Origin: Pararhodobacter sp. | Lineage (GTDB): Bacteria > Pseudomonadota > Alphaproteobacteria > Rhodobacterales > Rhodobacteraceae | Length of the DNA stretch: 64,000 nt | Assembly (NCBI RefSeq): GCF_034676545.1 | Contig: NZ_JAUCBZ010000015.1 | Span: forward strand, 2,635,001 to 2,699,000 | Direction of reading: 5' to 3' | Shown: in pieces, positions 7,501 through 16,922 of the stretch | Layout of the letters: every line of letters starts with the position of its first letter | Position numbering within the stretch: position 1 is the first letter of the stretch | Notes under the pieces: model-generated | Databases searched by the model: none | Told to the model about the DNA's origin: nothing | Seen by the model: the letters and a program-made list of their open reading frames with translations, nothing else | Position numbers and translations under genes: made by a program

Positions 7501-8865
7501 GTGATCAAGCTTTGGGCAGAACAGGCATTATGTGCGACGGGCTGGGCGCAGGGCGTCACCGTCACGGTGGATGGCACGCGGATTTCGGCGGTCGAGACCG
7601 GGACGCAGCCGCAACCGGGTGATACGCGGCTTGGCACCTTGCTGCCGGCCCCCGCCAACCTGCATTCGCACGCGTTTCAGCGCGCGATGGCCGGCATGAC
7701 CGAACGGCGCGGCCCCAACGCGCATGACAGTTTCTGGACATGGCGCCAGTTGATGTATCAATTCATGGACCAACTGACCCCCGACGACGTGCAGGCGATC
7801 ACCGCTTTCGTGCAGATGGAGATGCTGGAGGCCGGCTATGGTGCCTCGGTCGAGTTCCATTACCTGCATCACGCGCCCGGCGGTGTGGTCTATGACGCGC
7901 TTGGCGAAATGTCGCAGCGGGTTGTGGCGGCGGCACAGGAGTCGGGTATTGGTCTGACATTACTTCCCGTGCTTTATCAAGTGGGTGGCTGTGACAAGCG
8001 CGCACTGGGGCCGGGGCAGATTCGCTTTGGCAATGACCCCGAGCGCTATGCAAAACTGCTTGATGCGGCGCAATCGGCGCTGCGCGCCCTGCCCGAGGAT
8101 GCGGTGCTGGGCGTGGCGCCGCATTCCCTGCGCGCGGTGACGCCCGAGGGGCTGCTGGCCTGTGTTGACCTGCGCCCGGACGCGCCGATCCACATCCATC
8201 TGGCCGAGCAAATGGCCGAGGTCGAGGAAACAGTGGCGGCCTGGGGCCAGCGCCCGGTTCAGCGGCTCATGGATCAGGTGGACGTCGATCAACGCTGGTG
8301 CCTGATCCACCTGACGCAGATGGAACGCGCCGAGACACTGGCGCTGGCGGCGACGGGCGCGGTGGCGGGCCTGTGCCCGATCACGGAATCATCGCTGGGC
8401 GACGGCATTTTCGATGGTGTGGCCTGGACCGGGGCCAAGGGGCGGTTCGGGATCGGCTCGGACAGCAACGTGCGGATCTCGTTGACCGAAGAACTGCGCA
8501 CGCTGGACTATTCGCAGCGCCTGCGCGACCGGGTGCGCGCGGCTCTGGCGACACCCGAGCTGTCAACCGGGCGCGCCTTGTTCGAGGGTGCGGCGCTGGG
8601 CGGCGCGCAGGCGGCAGGCCGGGGCAAAGGCATGATCGCGCCGGGCGAATTGGCCGATCTGGTGGCGCTGGACATGGGGGGCGTGGACCTTGAAGGGCGC
8701 GCGGGCGATTGCGTGCTCGATGCCTGGATATTCGCCGGTGACGACCGCGCCGTTTCCGAGGTCTGGTCTGGGGGACGCCATGTGGTTTCCGGCGGCGTGC
8801 ATCGCAACCGAGACTCGATCGAGGCGGGCTATCGCCTTGTGATGAAACGGTTGCAGGCCTTGTGA
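7501..8865 (+). CDS. hutF: Formimidoylglutamate deiminase HutF
   Basis: HutF hydrolyses N-formimino-L-glutamate to N-formylglutamate plus ammonia, the five-step branch of histidine degradation. The 454-residue amidohydrolase shows the metal-site motifs NLHSHAFQR, a FHYLHH stretch, HIHLAEQ and a late GSDSN. I chose GTG 7501, preceded by GGGG, because homology begins at VIKLWAEQ. An upstream in-frame ATG at 7477 would place the operator directly against the start codon. It overlaps hutC at its stop codon. HutF normally works with HutG, HutI and HutU, which must be encoded elsewhere. Confidence 0.9.
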   Translation: MIKLWAEQALCATGWAQGVTVTVDGTRISAVETGTQPQPGDTRLGTLLPAPANLHSHAFQRAMAGMTERRGPNAHDSFWTWRQLMYQFMDQLTPDDVQAITAFVQMEMLEAGYGASVEFHYLHHAPGGVVYDALGEMSQRVVAAAQESGIGLTLLPVLYQVGGCDKRALGPGQIRFGNDPERYAKLLDAAQSALRALPEDAVLGVAPHSLRAVTPEGLLACVDLRPDAPIHIHLAEQMAEVEETVAAWGQRPVQRLMDQVDVDQRWCLIHLTQMERAETLALAATGAVAGLCPITESSLGDGIFDGVAWTGAKGRFGIGSDSNVRISLTEELRTLDYSQRLRDRVRAALATPELSTGRALFEGAALGGAQAAGRGKGMIAPGELADLVALDMGGVDLEGRAGDCVLDAWIFAGDDRAVSEVWSGGRHVVSGGVHRNRDSIEAGYRLVMKRLQAL

Positions 8866-9551
8866 TGCAGGGACCGTTGCGCTGGCAAACGGTACGCGAC
8901 GAAGCCCTGCGCCGCATTCGCAACCACGAATGGCCCGCCGGAGAGCGTATTCCCGATGAGGTCGATCTGGCCGAGGAACTGGGCTGCGCGCGGGCCACGG
9001 TGAACCGGGCGTTGCGCGATCTGGCGGATTCCGGCCTGCTGGAGCGCCGCCGTCGTGGCGGGACCACGGTGACCCTGAACCCGGTGCGCAAGGCGGTGTT
9101 TTCAATCCCGATCATTCGCAAGGATATCGAGGCGCGCGGGCAAACCGCGGGCTATCGTTTGCTCTCGGATACGCTGGCGCCGGTGCCCGCAGAGATCGCG
9201 GCGGTTCTGGGTGCGGATACACCCTTTGAGATGCGTCATATCATGGCGATTCACACCACCGATGACGCGCCATTTTGCCTCGAGGATCGCTGGCTGAACC
9301 CGGAGATTGCCGGGGCCGAGGTGACGTTCGATGCTTTGAGCGCGAATGAATGGCTGGTGCAAACCCAGAGTTTTTCCTCGGGCACGCTGTGTTTTCTGGC
9401 GCTGAACGCAGAGCCGGCGCAGGCGGCGCTGCTGGGCTGTGCGCCCGGTGCGGCGCTGCTGGGGTTGGACCGCACGACGCGCAACGAGCACCCGATCACC
9501 GCGGTGCGTCTGATCTATGCGCCCGGCCACCGGGTTGAAACGGCGCTCTGA
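8865..9551 (+). CDS. hutC: HutC family GntR transcriptional regulator
   Basis: HutC represses hut genes and is released by urocanate. The 228-residue protein has an N-terminal winged helix (about residues 8-72, with DLAEELGCARATVNRALRDL as recognition region) and a UTRA effector domain of the HutC/FadR type. The start overlaps the hutF stop as TGATG, so translation is coupled; a GTG at 8862 is an alternative start. It probably acts at the palindrome at 7466-7473 to control both arms of the divergon. Confidence 0.92.
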   Translation: MQGPLRWQTVRDEALRRIRNHEWPAGERIPDEVDLAEELGCARATVNRALRDLADSGLLERRRRGGTTVTLNPVRKAVFSIPIIRKDIEARGQTAGYRLLSDTLAPVPAEIAAVLGADTPFEMRHIMAIHTTDDAPFCLEDRWLNPEIAGAEVTFDALSANEWLVQTQSFSSGTLCFLALNAEPAQAALLGCAPGAALLGLDRTTRNEHPITAVRLIYAPGHRVETAL

Positions 9552-9652
9552 CGGGGCGGAGCTGTCGCAATTCGCGCGCCAATCGCCGCCTGTCGCCTTG
9601 TCATGCCGCCAAAGCCGACGCAGAGTTCGCGGGTACAATTCCCGAGGTTCCC

Positions 9653-11638
9653 ATGAGCGCCCCCCATTCCCGCCTGTTGTCGCCCCTGCCCCTGCGCGGT
9701 GTTACCCTGCGCAACCGGATCGTGTTTGGCGCGCATACCGCCAATATGGCCGAGGATGGGCTGCCCGGCCCGCGCTATCGCGACTATCTGCGCGAGCGTG
9801 CCTTGGGCGGCGCGGGCCTGATCGTGGCAGAACCGGTGCCCGCACATCGCACCGGCGTTCTGACGCGCGGCAATTTTCGCGCCGAGGATGACAGCATCAT
9901 CCCCGCCTTCCGCGCCGTGACCGAGGCGGTGCGCGCCGAGGGGGCGGCGATCATCCAGCAGATTTACCACATCGGCGCGCATGGCGATTCCGACCTGAGT
10001 TTTGCGCCGCATTGGTCGCCATCCGGGCGGCCCAGCTATCACGACTCGGACGGCTCGCATGCCATGCACGAGGCGGAAATCCAGGAATTGCTCGACGCCC
10101 ATACCGCCGCCGCCCGCCGCGCCAAAGCCGCGGGGTTTCAGGGGGTCGAGGTCTGGGCGGCGTATAATTCGCTGATTGACCAATTCTGGCTGCCCTGGAC
10201 CAACCGGCGTGATGACCAGTGGGGCGGCTCGCTGGAAAACCGCACAAGGTTCTCGCGGCTGTTGATCGAGCGCATCCGGCGCGCGTGTGGCGAGGGGTTC
10301 ATCATCGGCCTCGCGATCAGCCACGACGCGGCCTATGACGTCACCCTGCAAGCCGAGGCCCTGTGCGAGATCATCGCCCTGCATGACGCCAGCGGGCATG
10401 TGGATTACGTCACCTGCGGCGCGGGCTCGTATCTGGATTTCGGGCGCATCATTCCGCCCTTTACCGAACCCGACACGCTGACCGTGCCGATCACGCAGCA
10501 GTTGAAAGCGGTGGTCAAACACGCGGTGATCACCGCCGAGGCCGGGATTCGCACGCCCGATGTGGGCGAGCAGGTGATCGCCTCGGGGGCGGCGGATCTG
10601 GTGTCGATCGTGCGCGGCCAGATCGCCGACCCGCATCTGGCCGCCAAGACCACGCGCGGCCATAGCGACCAGGTGCGCCCCTGTCTGAGCTGCAACCAGA
10701 TGTGCTGGGGGCGGCGGTCGCGTGACTATTGGATCTCGTGCCTCATCAACCCGTCGGCGGGGCGCGAATTTGAATGGGGCGGCGACAGGTTTACGGCGGC
10801 GGACATCCCGAAATCGGTGCTGGTGATCGGCGCGGGCCCCGCCGGGCTGGAAGCGGCGCGCGTCGCGGCAGAACGCGGGCACCGTGTCACGCTGATCGAG
10901 GCGCAATCCCGGATCGGCGGGCAGTTCCGGCTGGCGGGTCTGCAACCGAGGCGCGCGCAGATCCTCGATCTGCTGGACTGGTATGAGCGCGCGTTGCAGT
11001 GGTTGGGCGTGGACCTGCGGCTGAACAGCTTTGCCGATGACAACATGGTGCGTGAGATCGGCGCGGATCAGGTGATCCTGGCCACCGGGTCACTGCCCGA
11101 CGAGGACGGGTTTCAACGCTGGCTGCCGCATCTCGCCACCCTGCCCGGCCTTGCGCGCGGCGGCGTCTGGTCCGCCGAGGCCGCGATGCGCCGCGAGGCG
11201 CGTTTGGGGCACGCGGTCATCGTCTATGACGAGGGCGGACACTGGAAAGGCGTCGGCACCGCCTGGCATCTGGCCGAAGCGGGACACGCGGTGACCATCG
11301 TCACACCCGACGCCTATGTCGGCAAGGACCTGACCCGCACCGCCGCCGATGGCTACGCGCGCACAAGGTTGGCAAAGCTGGGGGTGCGTTTCATGGCGGA
11401 ATCCGCGATTGCCGAGTGGTTGGGCAACGATGGCGGCGCGCGGGTGGTGTCGCTGCTGGATCGCTCGGAAACCGTGGTTCCGGCGACGGCGCTGATCATG
11501 GCCACGACGAACCACGCCTTTGATCTGCTCAGCACAGCGCTCGAGGATCTCTCGCCTGCCTTGATCGGCGACGCCGCCGCGCCACGGCTGGCACCCTATG
11601 CGTTTCACGAGGGGCGCAAGGTGGCGCTGGCGATCTAG
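9653..11638 (+). CDS. Old-yellow-enzyme/TMADH-type FAD-FMN iron-sulfur oxidoreductase
   Basis: The 661-residue protein has an N-terminal TIM barrel of the NADH:flavin oxidoreductase family (about 1-350), a 4Fe-4S cysteine cluster (CLSCNQMCW, then a Cys in SCLINP) and a C-terminal FAD/NAD(P) domain starting with VLVIGAGPAGLEAAR. This is the layout of trimethylamine dehydrogenase, 2,4-dienoyl-CoA reductase and N-methylproline demethylases. It lies 101 bases after hutC, with GAGG before the ATG. Together with the Rieske oxygenase on the other arm it resembles the two-enzyme demethylation sets that degrade betaines such as stachydrine. I infer N-demethylation of a methylated histidine-like compound. 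Histamine dehydrogenase-type activity is an alternative. Confidence 0.8.
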   Translation: MSAPHSRLLSPLPLRGVTLRNRIVFGAHTANMAEDGLPGPRYRDYLRERALGGAGLIVAEPVPAHRTGVLTRGNFRAEDDSIIPAFRAVTEAVRAEGAAIIQQIYHIGAHGDSDLSFAPHWSPSGRPSYHDSDGSHAMHEAEIQELLDAHTAAARRAKAAGFQGVEVWAAYNSLIDQFWLPWTNRRDDQWGGSLENRTRFSRLLIERIRRACGEGFIIGLAISHDAAYDVTLQAEALCEIIALHDASGHVDYVTCGAGSYLDFGRIIPPFTEPDTLTVPITQQLKAVVKHAVITAEAGIRTPDVGEQVIASGAADLVSIVRGQIADPHLAAKTTRGHSDQVRPCLSCNQMCWGRRSRDYWISCLINPSAGREFEWGGDRFTAADIPKSVLVIGAGPAGLEAARVAAERGHRVTLIEAQSRIGGQFRLAGLQPRRAQILDLLDWYERALQWLGVDLRLNSFADDNMVREIGADQVILATGSLPDEDGFQRWLPHLATLPGLARGGVWSAEAAMRREARLGHAVIVYDEGGHWKGVGTAWHLAEAGHAVTIVTPDAYVGKDLTRTAADGYARTRLAKLGVRFMAESAIAEWLGNDGGARVVSLLDRSETVVPATALIMATTNHAFDLLSTALEDLSPALIGDAAAPRLAPYAFHEGRKVALAI

Positions 11639-11644
11639 GCGGGC

Positions 11645-13227
11645 TCAGTCCGACCCATGCCACATCGCCCGGTTGAGGCGCGCATCGCCCACCAACATGG
11701 CGTCCAGAAACGGAATGCCATGCTGCATGACCAAGGTTTCGGCATTGCCCGGCAACAAGGACCGGCCCAGCCCCCCGGCAACGGGTGCCGCGGCAAAGCC
11801 GAGCCATTCCAGCAGGGTTGGATAGACGTCAATCATGCTGCCCGGCGTATCGTTGATCGTCCCGGCGCCGTCGCCGCCGATCATCAGCACCGTGTTGACC
11901 AGATGCAGCTCGGGGGCCACGTCAGGAATGTCGGCGTGATGCGACAGATGATCGGACATCAGGATGATCTTGAGCGGCCGGTCGCGACCGGCCACGCGGT
12001 GGGCCTCCTGAATGTCGCGGATAAAGGCCAGACTGTCCTCGGTCGTGCAGCGCACCACCTGCGCCTGTTCGCGCGACATCACGGCCTGACCATCCGCGGT
12101 GCAGCGCCGCGACAAATAACCGGGCACGCCATGTGGGCCGATGGTCTCGATGATCAACGTATAGGGCGCGGGGTCGGCCAGAAGGGCGTCGTGCCGAAGG
12201 CGGGATGTGTCAAAGGTCAACTGGTCGTCGACAATCCAGTTGATCAAGGCGGCCTCCACCTCGGCCGATGGGTAAAGCGCCGATTGCGCCGCGAGATCAA
12301 TCTGGGTTTCAACGCCGTGGGTGCGATAGAACGCGTCGATGCCGGCAAAGGCCGCGTCACCACCGACAACATACTCCAGCCGATAGCCATGATCCGCCAG
12401 AACATCGGTCAGGCAGACCAGATTGGGCATGAACCGGGAAATACCGTCGAAATTGTTGCGCGCCAGAAACCCGCGCGGCATCAACGGAACGCCACAGAGC
12501 GAGGCCACCATGCCCGCAAGGCTCCAACTGGTGCCGACGATCTGGCCGACGCCCTGAAAAGTCAGAGCCTCGGGTTCGAGGGCGCGGATCGGGGCGTAGG
12601 AATCGCCGAAATACCGTGTGTCGGCAAAGCGCCGGTCGGTGCCCTCGAGGTAGAGAATGACGATATCGGGCAGCGGATCAGGCTGCCGGTCGATCAAGGG
12701 CGCGGCGAGGTGGTCGGCCAAATCTGACGGCGGCGGCGGAAAAACCGCGCCAAAGGCCACAAACCGGGTCATCGGATTGAGGGCGAACAAGACCAGCGCA
12801 CTGGCCCCGATCATGCGCCAGCCCAAGCGCCACAACGACACCAGCAGATAGAGGGAAAGCACCACAAAGATCAGCGCAATCGTGGACTGAAAGATCTCGG
12901 TCTCGAGGCCGCACCTGCCCCCTCGGTCCCGAATTCGACATGAAACAGCAGCGCCATCATGTCGACCCTGCCAAACCCGCGCGCAATCACGGCAAAGGGC
13001 AGCATGAACACACAGGCCGCAACCACCGCCAGCAGGGCAAGCGGCGGGCGTGTCCATAGCGCACGACCGCCCAGAACGAGGCCGACAATCAACAACACCA
13101 GCGCCAGAGCACCGGGGTGATCCGGCCTGATGGTGGGGATTACGGCGATACTGATCGAGATCACCAGCACGGCGCCAAGCGCGACCGAGGCGGCCAGTTT
13201 TCTCAGAAGATGCATGGAAATCTGCAT
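11645..13227 (-). pseudogene. Membrane sulfatase-family protein, interrupted by a frameshift
   Basis: The C-terminal part (11645 to about 12915) is a periplasmic sulfatase/phosphoglycerol-transferase-like domain (ILYLEGTDRRF, GTSWSLAGMVASLCGVPL, IILMSDHLSHH) after two membrane helices. The N-terminal part, with three more hydrophobic helices, lies in another frame (about 12905-13227). The frames meet at the CCCCC run at 12918-12922 (plus strand). One extra base there joins them into one protein of about 527 residues with five N-terminal helices, the usual plan of LtaS/OpgB-like enzymes. Start choices are ATG 13227 or 13215, or GTG 13290. As given, the gene is broken. It lies downstream of uvrA on the same strand and converges with the flavoenzyme gene. 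Confidence 0.75.
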
Positions 13228-13299
13228 GAAAACCCAATTCCAATTCGTGAAAGCAACGTCCAGGGCCCGGAACGCCGCCGATGCGCGCACGCGCTGCGC

Positions 13300-16164
13300 C
13301 TATTCGGCGGCCCGCCGTCGCCGTTTCAGCAAGGGACCAAGATAAGTGCCCGTGTGACTCGCGGCGATTTTCGCGATGTCTTCGGGCGTGCCTTCGGCGA
13401 CAATATACCCGCCACCATCGCCGCCTTCGGGCCCGATGTCGATGATCCAGTCGGCGGTCTTGACCACATCGAGGTTGTGTTCGATCACCACGACGGTGTT
13501 GCCCTGATCAACCAATTCATGCAGCACCTCCAAAAGCTTGCGCACGTCTTCAAAATGCAGACCGGTGGTGGGCTCGTCCAGGATATAGAGCGTGCGCCCC
13601 GTCGAGCGCCGCGCCAGTTCCTTGGACAGTTTCACCCGCTGCGCCTCGCCGCCCGACAGGGTCGTCGCCTGTTGCCCGACCTTGATATAGCCAAGGCCAA
13701 CCCGCATCAGCGCATCCATTTTCTCGCGGATCGAGGGGACGGCGGTAAAGAACCCCTGCGCCTCCTCGACGGTCATCTCCAGCACGTCGGAAATGGATTT
13801 ACCCTTGAACAAGACCTCCAGTGTTTCGCGGTTATAGCGCTTGCCGCGGCAGGTTTCGCAGGTCACATAGACGTCGGGCAGGAAGTTCATCTCGATCTTG
13901 AGCACGCCATCGCCCTGACAGGCTTCGCAGCGTCCACCCTTGACGTTGAACGAAAACCGCCCCGGTTTGTAGCCGCGCGCCTTGGATTCGGGCAGGCCCG
14001 CGAACCAGTCGCGGATCGGGCCGAAGGCGCCGGTATAGGTGGCCGGGTTCGAGCGCGGCGTGCGGCCGATGGCGCGTTGGTCAATGTCGATCACCTTGTC
14101 CAGATGCTGCAGGCCCTGCACGGTTTCGCAGGGCGCGGGCGTCTGGCGCGCGCCGTTCAGGCGCATCGAGGCGGTCTTGAACAGGGTTTCAATGGTCAGT
14201 GTGGATTTGCCGCCGCCCGAAACGCCAGTCACGCAAACGAATTTGCCCAAGGGAAAATCGACCGTGACATCCTGCAAGTTGTTGCCCGAGGCCTTGACGA
14301 CGCGCACCGCCTTGCCGTTGCCCGCGCGCCGGTCGCTGGAATAGGGCACCTCGCGCGCACCGGACAGGTATTGCCCGGTCAGGCTGGCGGGGTTGGCGGC
14401 GATTTCTTCGGGCGTGCCCATGGCGACGATTTCGCCGCCGTGGACGCCCGCGCCGGGGCCGATGTCGAGCACCCAATCCGCCGAGCGCACCGCGTCCTCG
14501 TCATGTTCCACCACCAGCACCGAATTGCCCTGATCGCGCAGGTTGCGCAGCGTGGTCAGCAAGCGGTCGTTGTCGCGCTGGTGCAAGCCGATCGAGGGCT
14601 CATCGAGCACATAGAGCACGCCGGTCAGCCCCGAGCCAATCTGGCTGGCAAGCCGGATCCGCTGGCTCTCGCCGCCTGACAAGGTGCCCGCCGCGCGGCT
14701 GAGTGTCAGATAGTCGAGGCCCACATTGACCAGAAACCCCAGCCGCTCGCGGATTTCCTTGAGGATCGCCGCCGCGATCTGGTTTTTCTGCTGGGTCATG
14801 TGGTTGGGCGCATCTTCGACCCAAGCCAGCGCCTCGCGGATCGACATTTCCGAGATCTGGCTGATGTGTTTCATGCCGATCTTGACGGCCAGGGCCTCGG
14901 GCTTCAGGCGCGCGCCGCCACAGGTCGAACAGGGGCGATTGTTCTGATAGCGCTCGAATTCCTCGCGAATCCAGTTGCTGTCAGTCTCGCGATAGCGGCG
15001 TTCCATATTGGGCACCACCCCTTCAAACGCCCGCGTGACGTTGTAAACCCGGCCGCCGTCGTCATAGCGGAACGGAATTTCGTCGCCGCCGGACCCGCGC
15101 AGCAGCACCTCTTTGACGGTCTCGGGCAGATCGCGCCATGGCGTCTTGGCGTCGAATTTGTAATGTTTCGCCAGCGCCTCGATGGTTTGCAGGAAATAGG
15201 GCGTCTTGCCCTTGCGCCAGGGGGCAATCGCGCCGTCCTCAAGCCGCAGCATGACATCGGGCACCACGAGGCGGTCGTCAAAGAACAGCTCGACGCCAAG
15301 GCCATCGCATTGCGGACACGCGCCATAGGGGGCGTTGAACGAGAACAGGCGCGGTTCGATTTCCGGGATCGTGAAGCCCGAGACCGGGCAGGCGAAATTC
15401 TCGGAGAATGTCAGACGTTCAGGGGTTTCGCCCTCGGCGGCGGCGGCCATTTCCAAAATCGCGATGCCCGAGGCCAGATCGAGCGCCGTGCGGAAACTGT
15501 CGGCCAGCCGCGTTTCGATGCCCTCGCGCACAACGATACGATCAACGACCACGTCGATGTCATGGCGCAGTTTCTTGTCGAGTTCGGGCGGCGTGTCCAA
15601 TTCGTGGAACGCGCCATCCACCTTGATGCGTTGAAACCCCTGCTTGCGCAGGTCCAGCATCTCTTTGCGGTACTCGCCCTTGCGGTCGCGCACGATGGGG
15701 GCCAGCAAATAGGCGCGCGTCCCTTCGGGCAAGGCCATGACCCGGTCGACCATATCCTGCACCTGCTGCGCCTCGATCGGCTTGCCGGTGGCGGGCGAAT
15801 AGGGCGTGCCCGCGCGGGCAAAGAGCAGGCGCAGATAGTCGTGGATCTCGGTCACCGTGCCGACCGTCGAGCGCGGGTTCTTCGAGGTGGTCTTTTGCTC
15901 GATGGAGATCGCCGGCGACAGGCCGCCGATATGTTCGACATCGGGTTTTTGCATCATGTCAAGGAATTGGCGCGCATAGGCCGAGAGCAATTCGACATAG
16001 CGGCGCTGCCCTTCGGCGTAGATCGTGTCAAAGGCCAGCGACGACTTCCCCGAGCCGGACAACCCGGTGATCACCACCAGCTTGTCGCGCGGAATATCCA
16101 CGTCGAAACCCTTGAGATTGTGCTCGCGCGCGCCGCGGATTTCGATGTATTTTTGCTCGGCCAT
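13300..16164 (-). CDS. uvrA: Excinuclease ABC subunit A
   Basis: UvrA is the damage-recognition ATPase of nucleotide excision repair. The 954-residue protein carries two ABC ATPase modules with Walker A GLSGSGKSS near residue 34 and GVSGGGKST in the second half, two signature motifs (LSGGESQRIRLA and LSGGEAQRVKL) and the Cys-rich zinc modules (CPVSGF...CPQC, CSTCGGARL, CEACQGDG...CETCRGKRY). The second Walker A has Gly where GVSGSGKST is usual. A near-consensus LexA site lies 78 bases upstream, consistent with SOS control. ssb, a frequent uvrA neighbour, is absent here. Confidence 0.98.
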   Translation of the reverse strand: MAEQKYIEIRGAREHNLKGFDVDIPRDKLVVITGLSGSGKSSLAFDTIYAEGQRRYVELLSAYARQFLDMMQKPDVEHIGGLSPAISIEQKTTSKNPRSTVGTVTEIHDYLRLLFARAGTPYSPATGKPIEAQQVQDMVDRVMALPEGTRAYLLAPIVRDRKGEYRKEMLDLRKQGFQRIKVDGAFHELDTPPELDKKLRHDIDVVVDRIVVREGIETRLADSFRTALDLASGIAILEMAAAAEGETPERLTFSENFACPVSGFTIPEIEPRLFSFNAPYGACPQCDGLGVELFFDDRLVVPDVMLRLEDGAIAPWRKGKTPYFLQTIEALAKHYKFDAKTPWRDLPETVKEVLLRGSGGDEIPFRYDDGGRVYNVTRAFEGVVPNMERRYRETDSNWIREEFERYQNNRPCSTCGGARLKPEALAVKIGMKHISQISEMSIREALAWVEDAPNHMTQQKNQIAAAILKEIRERLGFLVNVGLDYLTLSRAAGTLSGGESQRIRLASQIGSGLTGVLYVLDEPSIGLHQRDNDRLLTTLRNLRDQGNSVLVVEHDEDAVRSADWVLDIGPGAGVHGGEIVAMGTPEEIAANPASLTGQYLSGAREVPYSSDRRAGNGKAVRVVKASGNNLQDVTVDFPLGKFVCVTGVSGGGKSTLTIETLFKTASMRLNGARQTPAPCETVQGLQHLDKVIDIDQRAIGRTPRSNPATYTGAFGPIRDWFAGLPESKARGYKPGRFSFNVKGGRCEACQGDGVLKIEMNFLPDVYVTCETCRGKRYNRETLEVLFKGKSISDVLEMTVEEAQGFFTAVPSIREKMDALMRVGLGYIKVGQQATTLSGGEAQRVKLSKELARRSTGRTLYILDEPTTGLHFEDVRKLLEVLHELVDQGNTVVVIEHNLDVVKTADWIIDIGPEGGDGGGYIVAEGTPEDIAKIAASHTGTYLGPLLKRRRRAAE

Positions 16165-16241
16165 GTCACTCTACCCGGCGCCCCATACGCCACCGGCGCA
16201 CAACATAGACCGTGTGGCGTGAGTCTCCAACCAGAAATGAA

Positions 16242-16256
16242 GAACAAAAAGTAAAC
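16242..16256. promoter_or_regulatory. Candidate LexA box upstream of uvrA
   Basis: GAAC-N7-AAAC, read on the other strand as GTTT-N7-GTTC, matches seven of the eight fixed bases of the alphaproteobacterial SOS box GTTC-N7-GTTC. It lies 78 bases before uvrA, a known SOS gene. Confidence 0.45.
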
Positions 16257-16379
16257 AAGCCGGCAGTTGCGGAATATCGTGATGGACAGGCCAATCACAT
16301 TCTTGTTCTTGAATGTTTAATCCGACCTGCTATATAGCCTCTCAAGAATGGTCATTCCCCCAACTCACTGGAGAGCGCG

Positions 16380-16754
16380 ATGTTCAACCTATTCGGATCT
16401 TTGATGAAATCCGGCCCGAAACTGGACGCAGCCGAAGTGGTGCGGCAGGTTTCGGCGGGAACGGCGCTGTTGATCGACGTGCGCGAAGAGGCAGAATGCC
16501 GGGGCGGCAAAGCCAAGGGCGCGCTGAATTTGCCGCTGAGCCGCTTGCATCTGTGCTGCGATCCGAAATCCGGTCACTTCGACAAACGCCTGAGCCAAGC
16601 GCAAAAGGCCGGGCATCCGATCTATCTGTATTGCGCATCCGGGGCGCGGTCGGGCCGGGCGGCGCAGGTGATGCGCGGCAATGGGTTCGAGGACGTGCAC
16701 AACCTCGGCAATCTGGGGGCCTGGCAGTCCGGCGGCGGCGCGGTGGTACGCTGA
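16380..16754 (+). CDS. Single-domain rhodanese-like sulfurtransferase
   Basis: Rhodanese domains move sulfane sulfur onto thiol acceptors through a persulfide on the active cysteine. The 124-residue protein is a single rhodanese domain with DVREEAEC near residue 33 and the active loop CASGARSGRA with Cys85. There is no signal peptide or membrane segment, so it is probably cytosolic. GGAGAG lies just before the ATG. It diverges from uvrA and is followed by a hairpin with a T-run, so it is probably transcribed alone. Confidence 0.9.
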   Translation: MFNLFGSLMKSGPKLDAAEVVRQVSAGTALLIDVREEAECRGGKAKGALNLPLSRLHLCCDPKSGHFDKRLSQAQKAGHPIYLYCASGARSGRAAQVMRGNGFEDVHNLGNLGAWQSGGGAVVR

Positions 16755-16781
16755 GGCAATCCCGCCAGTCGGTGAGCGCCC

Positions 16782-16806
16782 GGTTTACCGTTTGATAAAC
16801 CTTTTT
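16782..16806 (+). terminator. Rho-independent terminator after the rhodanese gene
   Basis: GGTTTA (16782-16787) pairs with TAAACC (16796-16801) and is followed by TTTTT. Confidence 0.6.
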
Positions 16807-16813
16807 CCGGTAT

Positions 16814-16827
16814 GTGTCATTTGACAC
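16814..16827. promoter_or_regulatory. Palindromic site before the MFS gene
   Basis: GTGTCA-TT-TGACAC has perfect 6-bp arms and lies about 95 bases upstream of the transporter start. It looks like a dimeric regulator site; the regulator is unknown. Confidence 0.35.
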
Positions 16828-16922
16828 CCAAACCGACGTTTTCTTGTCGCATGTCGCGGCAGCACAATGATAGGAGGGCCGGAAAGGGGATCGCAGGACC
16901 GCGGTCGACAAAGGATTGACCG

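Noticed and set aside
13117..16254. Long plus-strand open frames antisense to uvrA
   Set aside because: Shadows of uvrA, with no ribosome sites or family features.
16305..16319. Second LexA-like GTTC half-site near uvrA
   Set aside because: The partner half-site is TTTA at the required spacing, too far from GTTC to claim.
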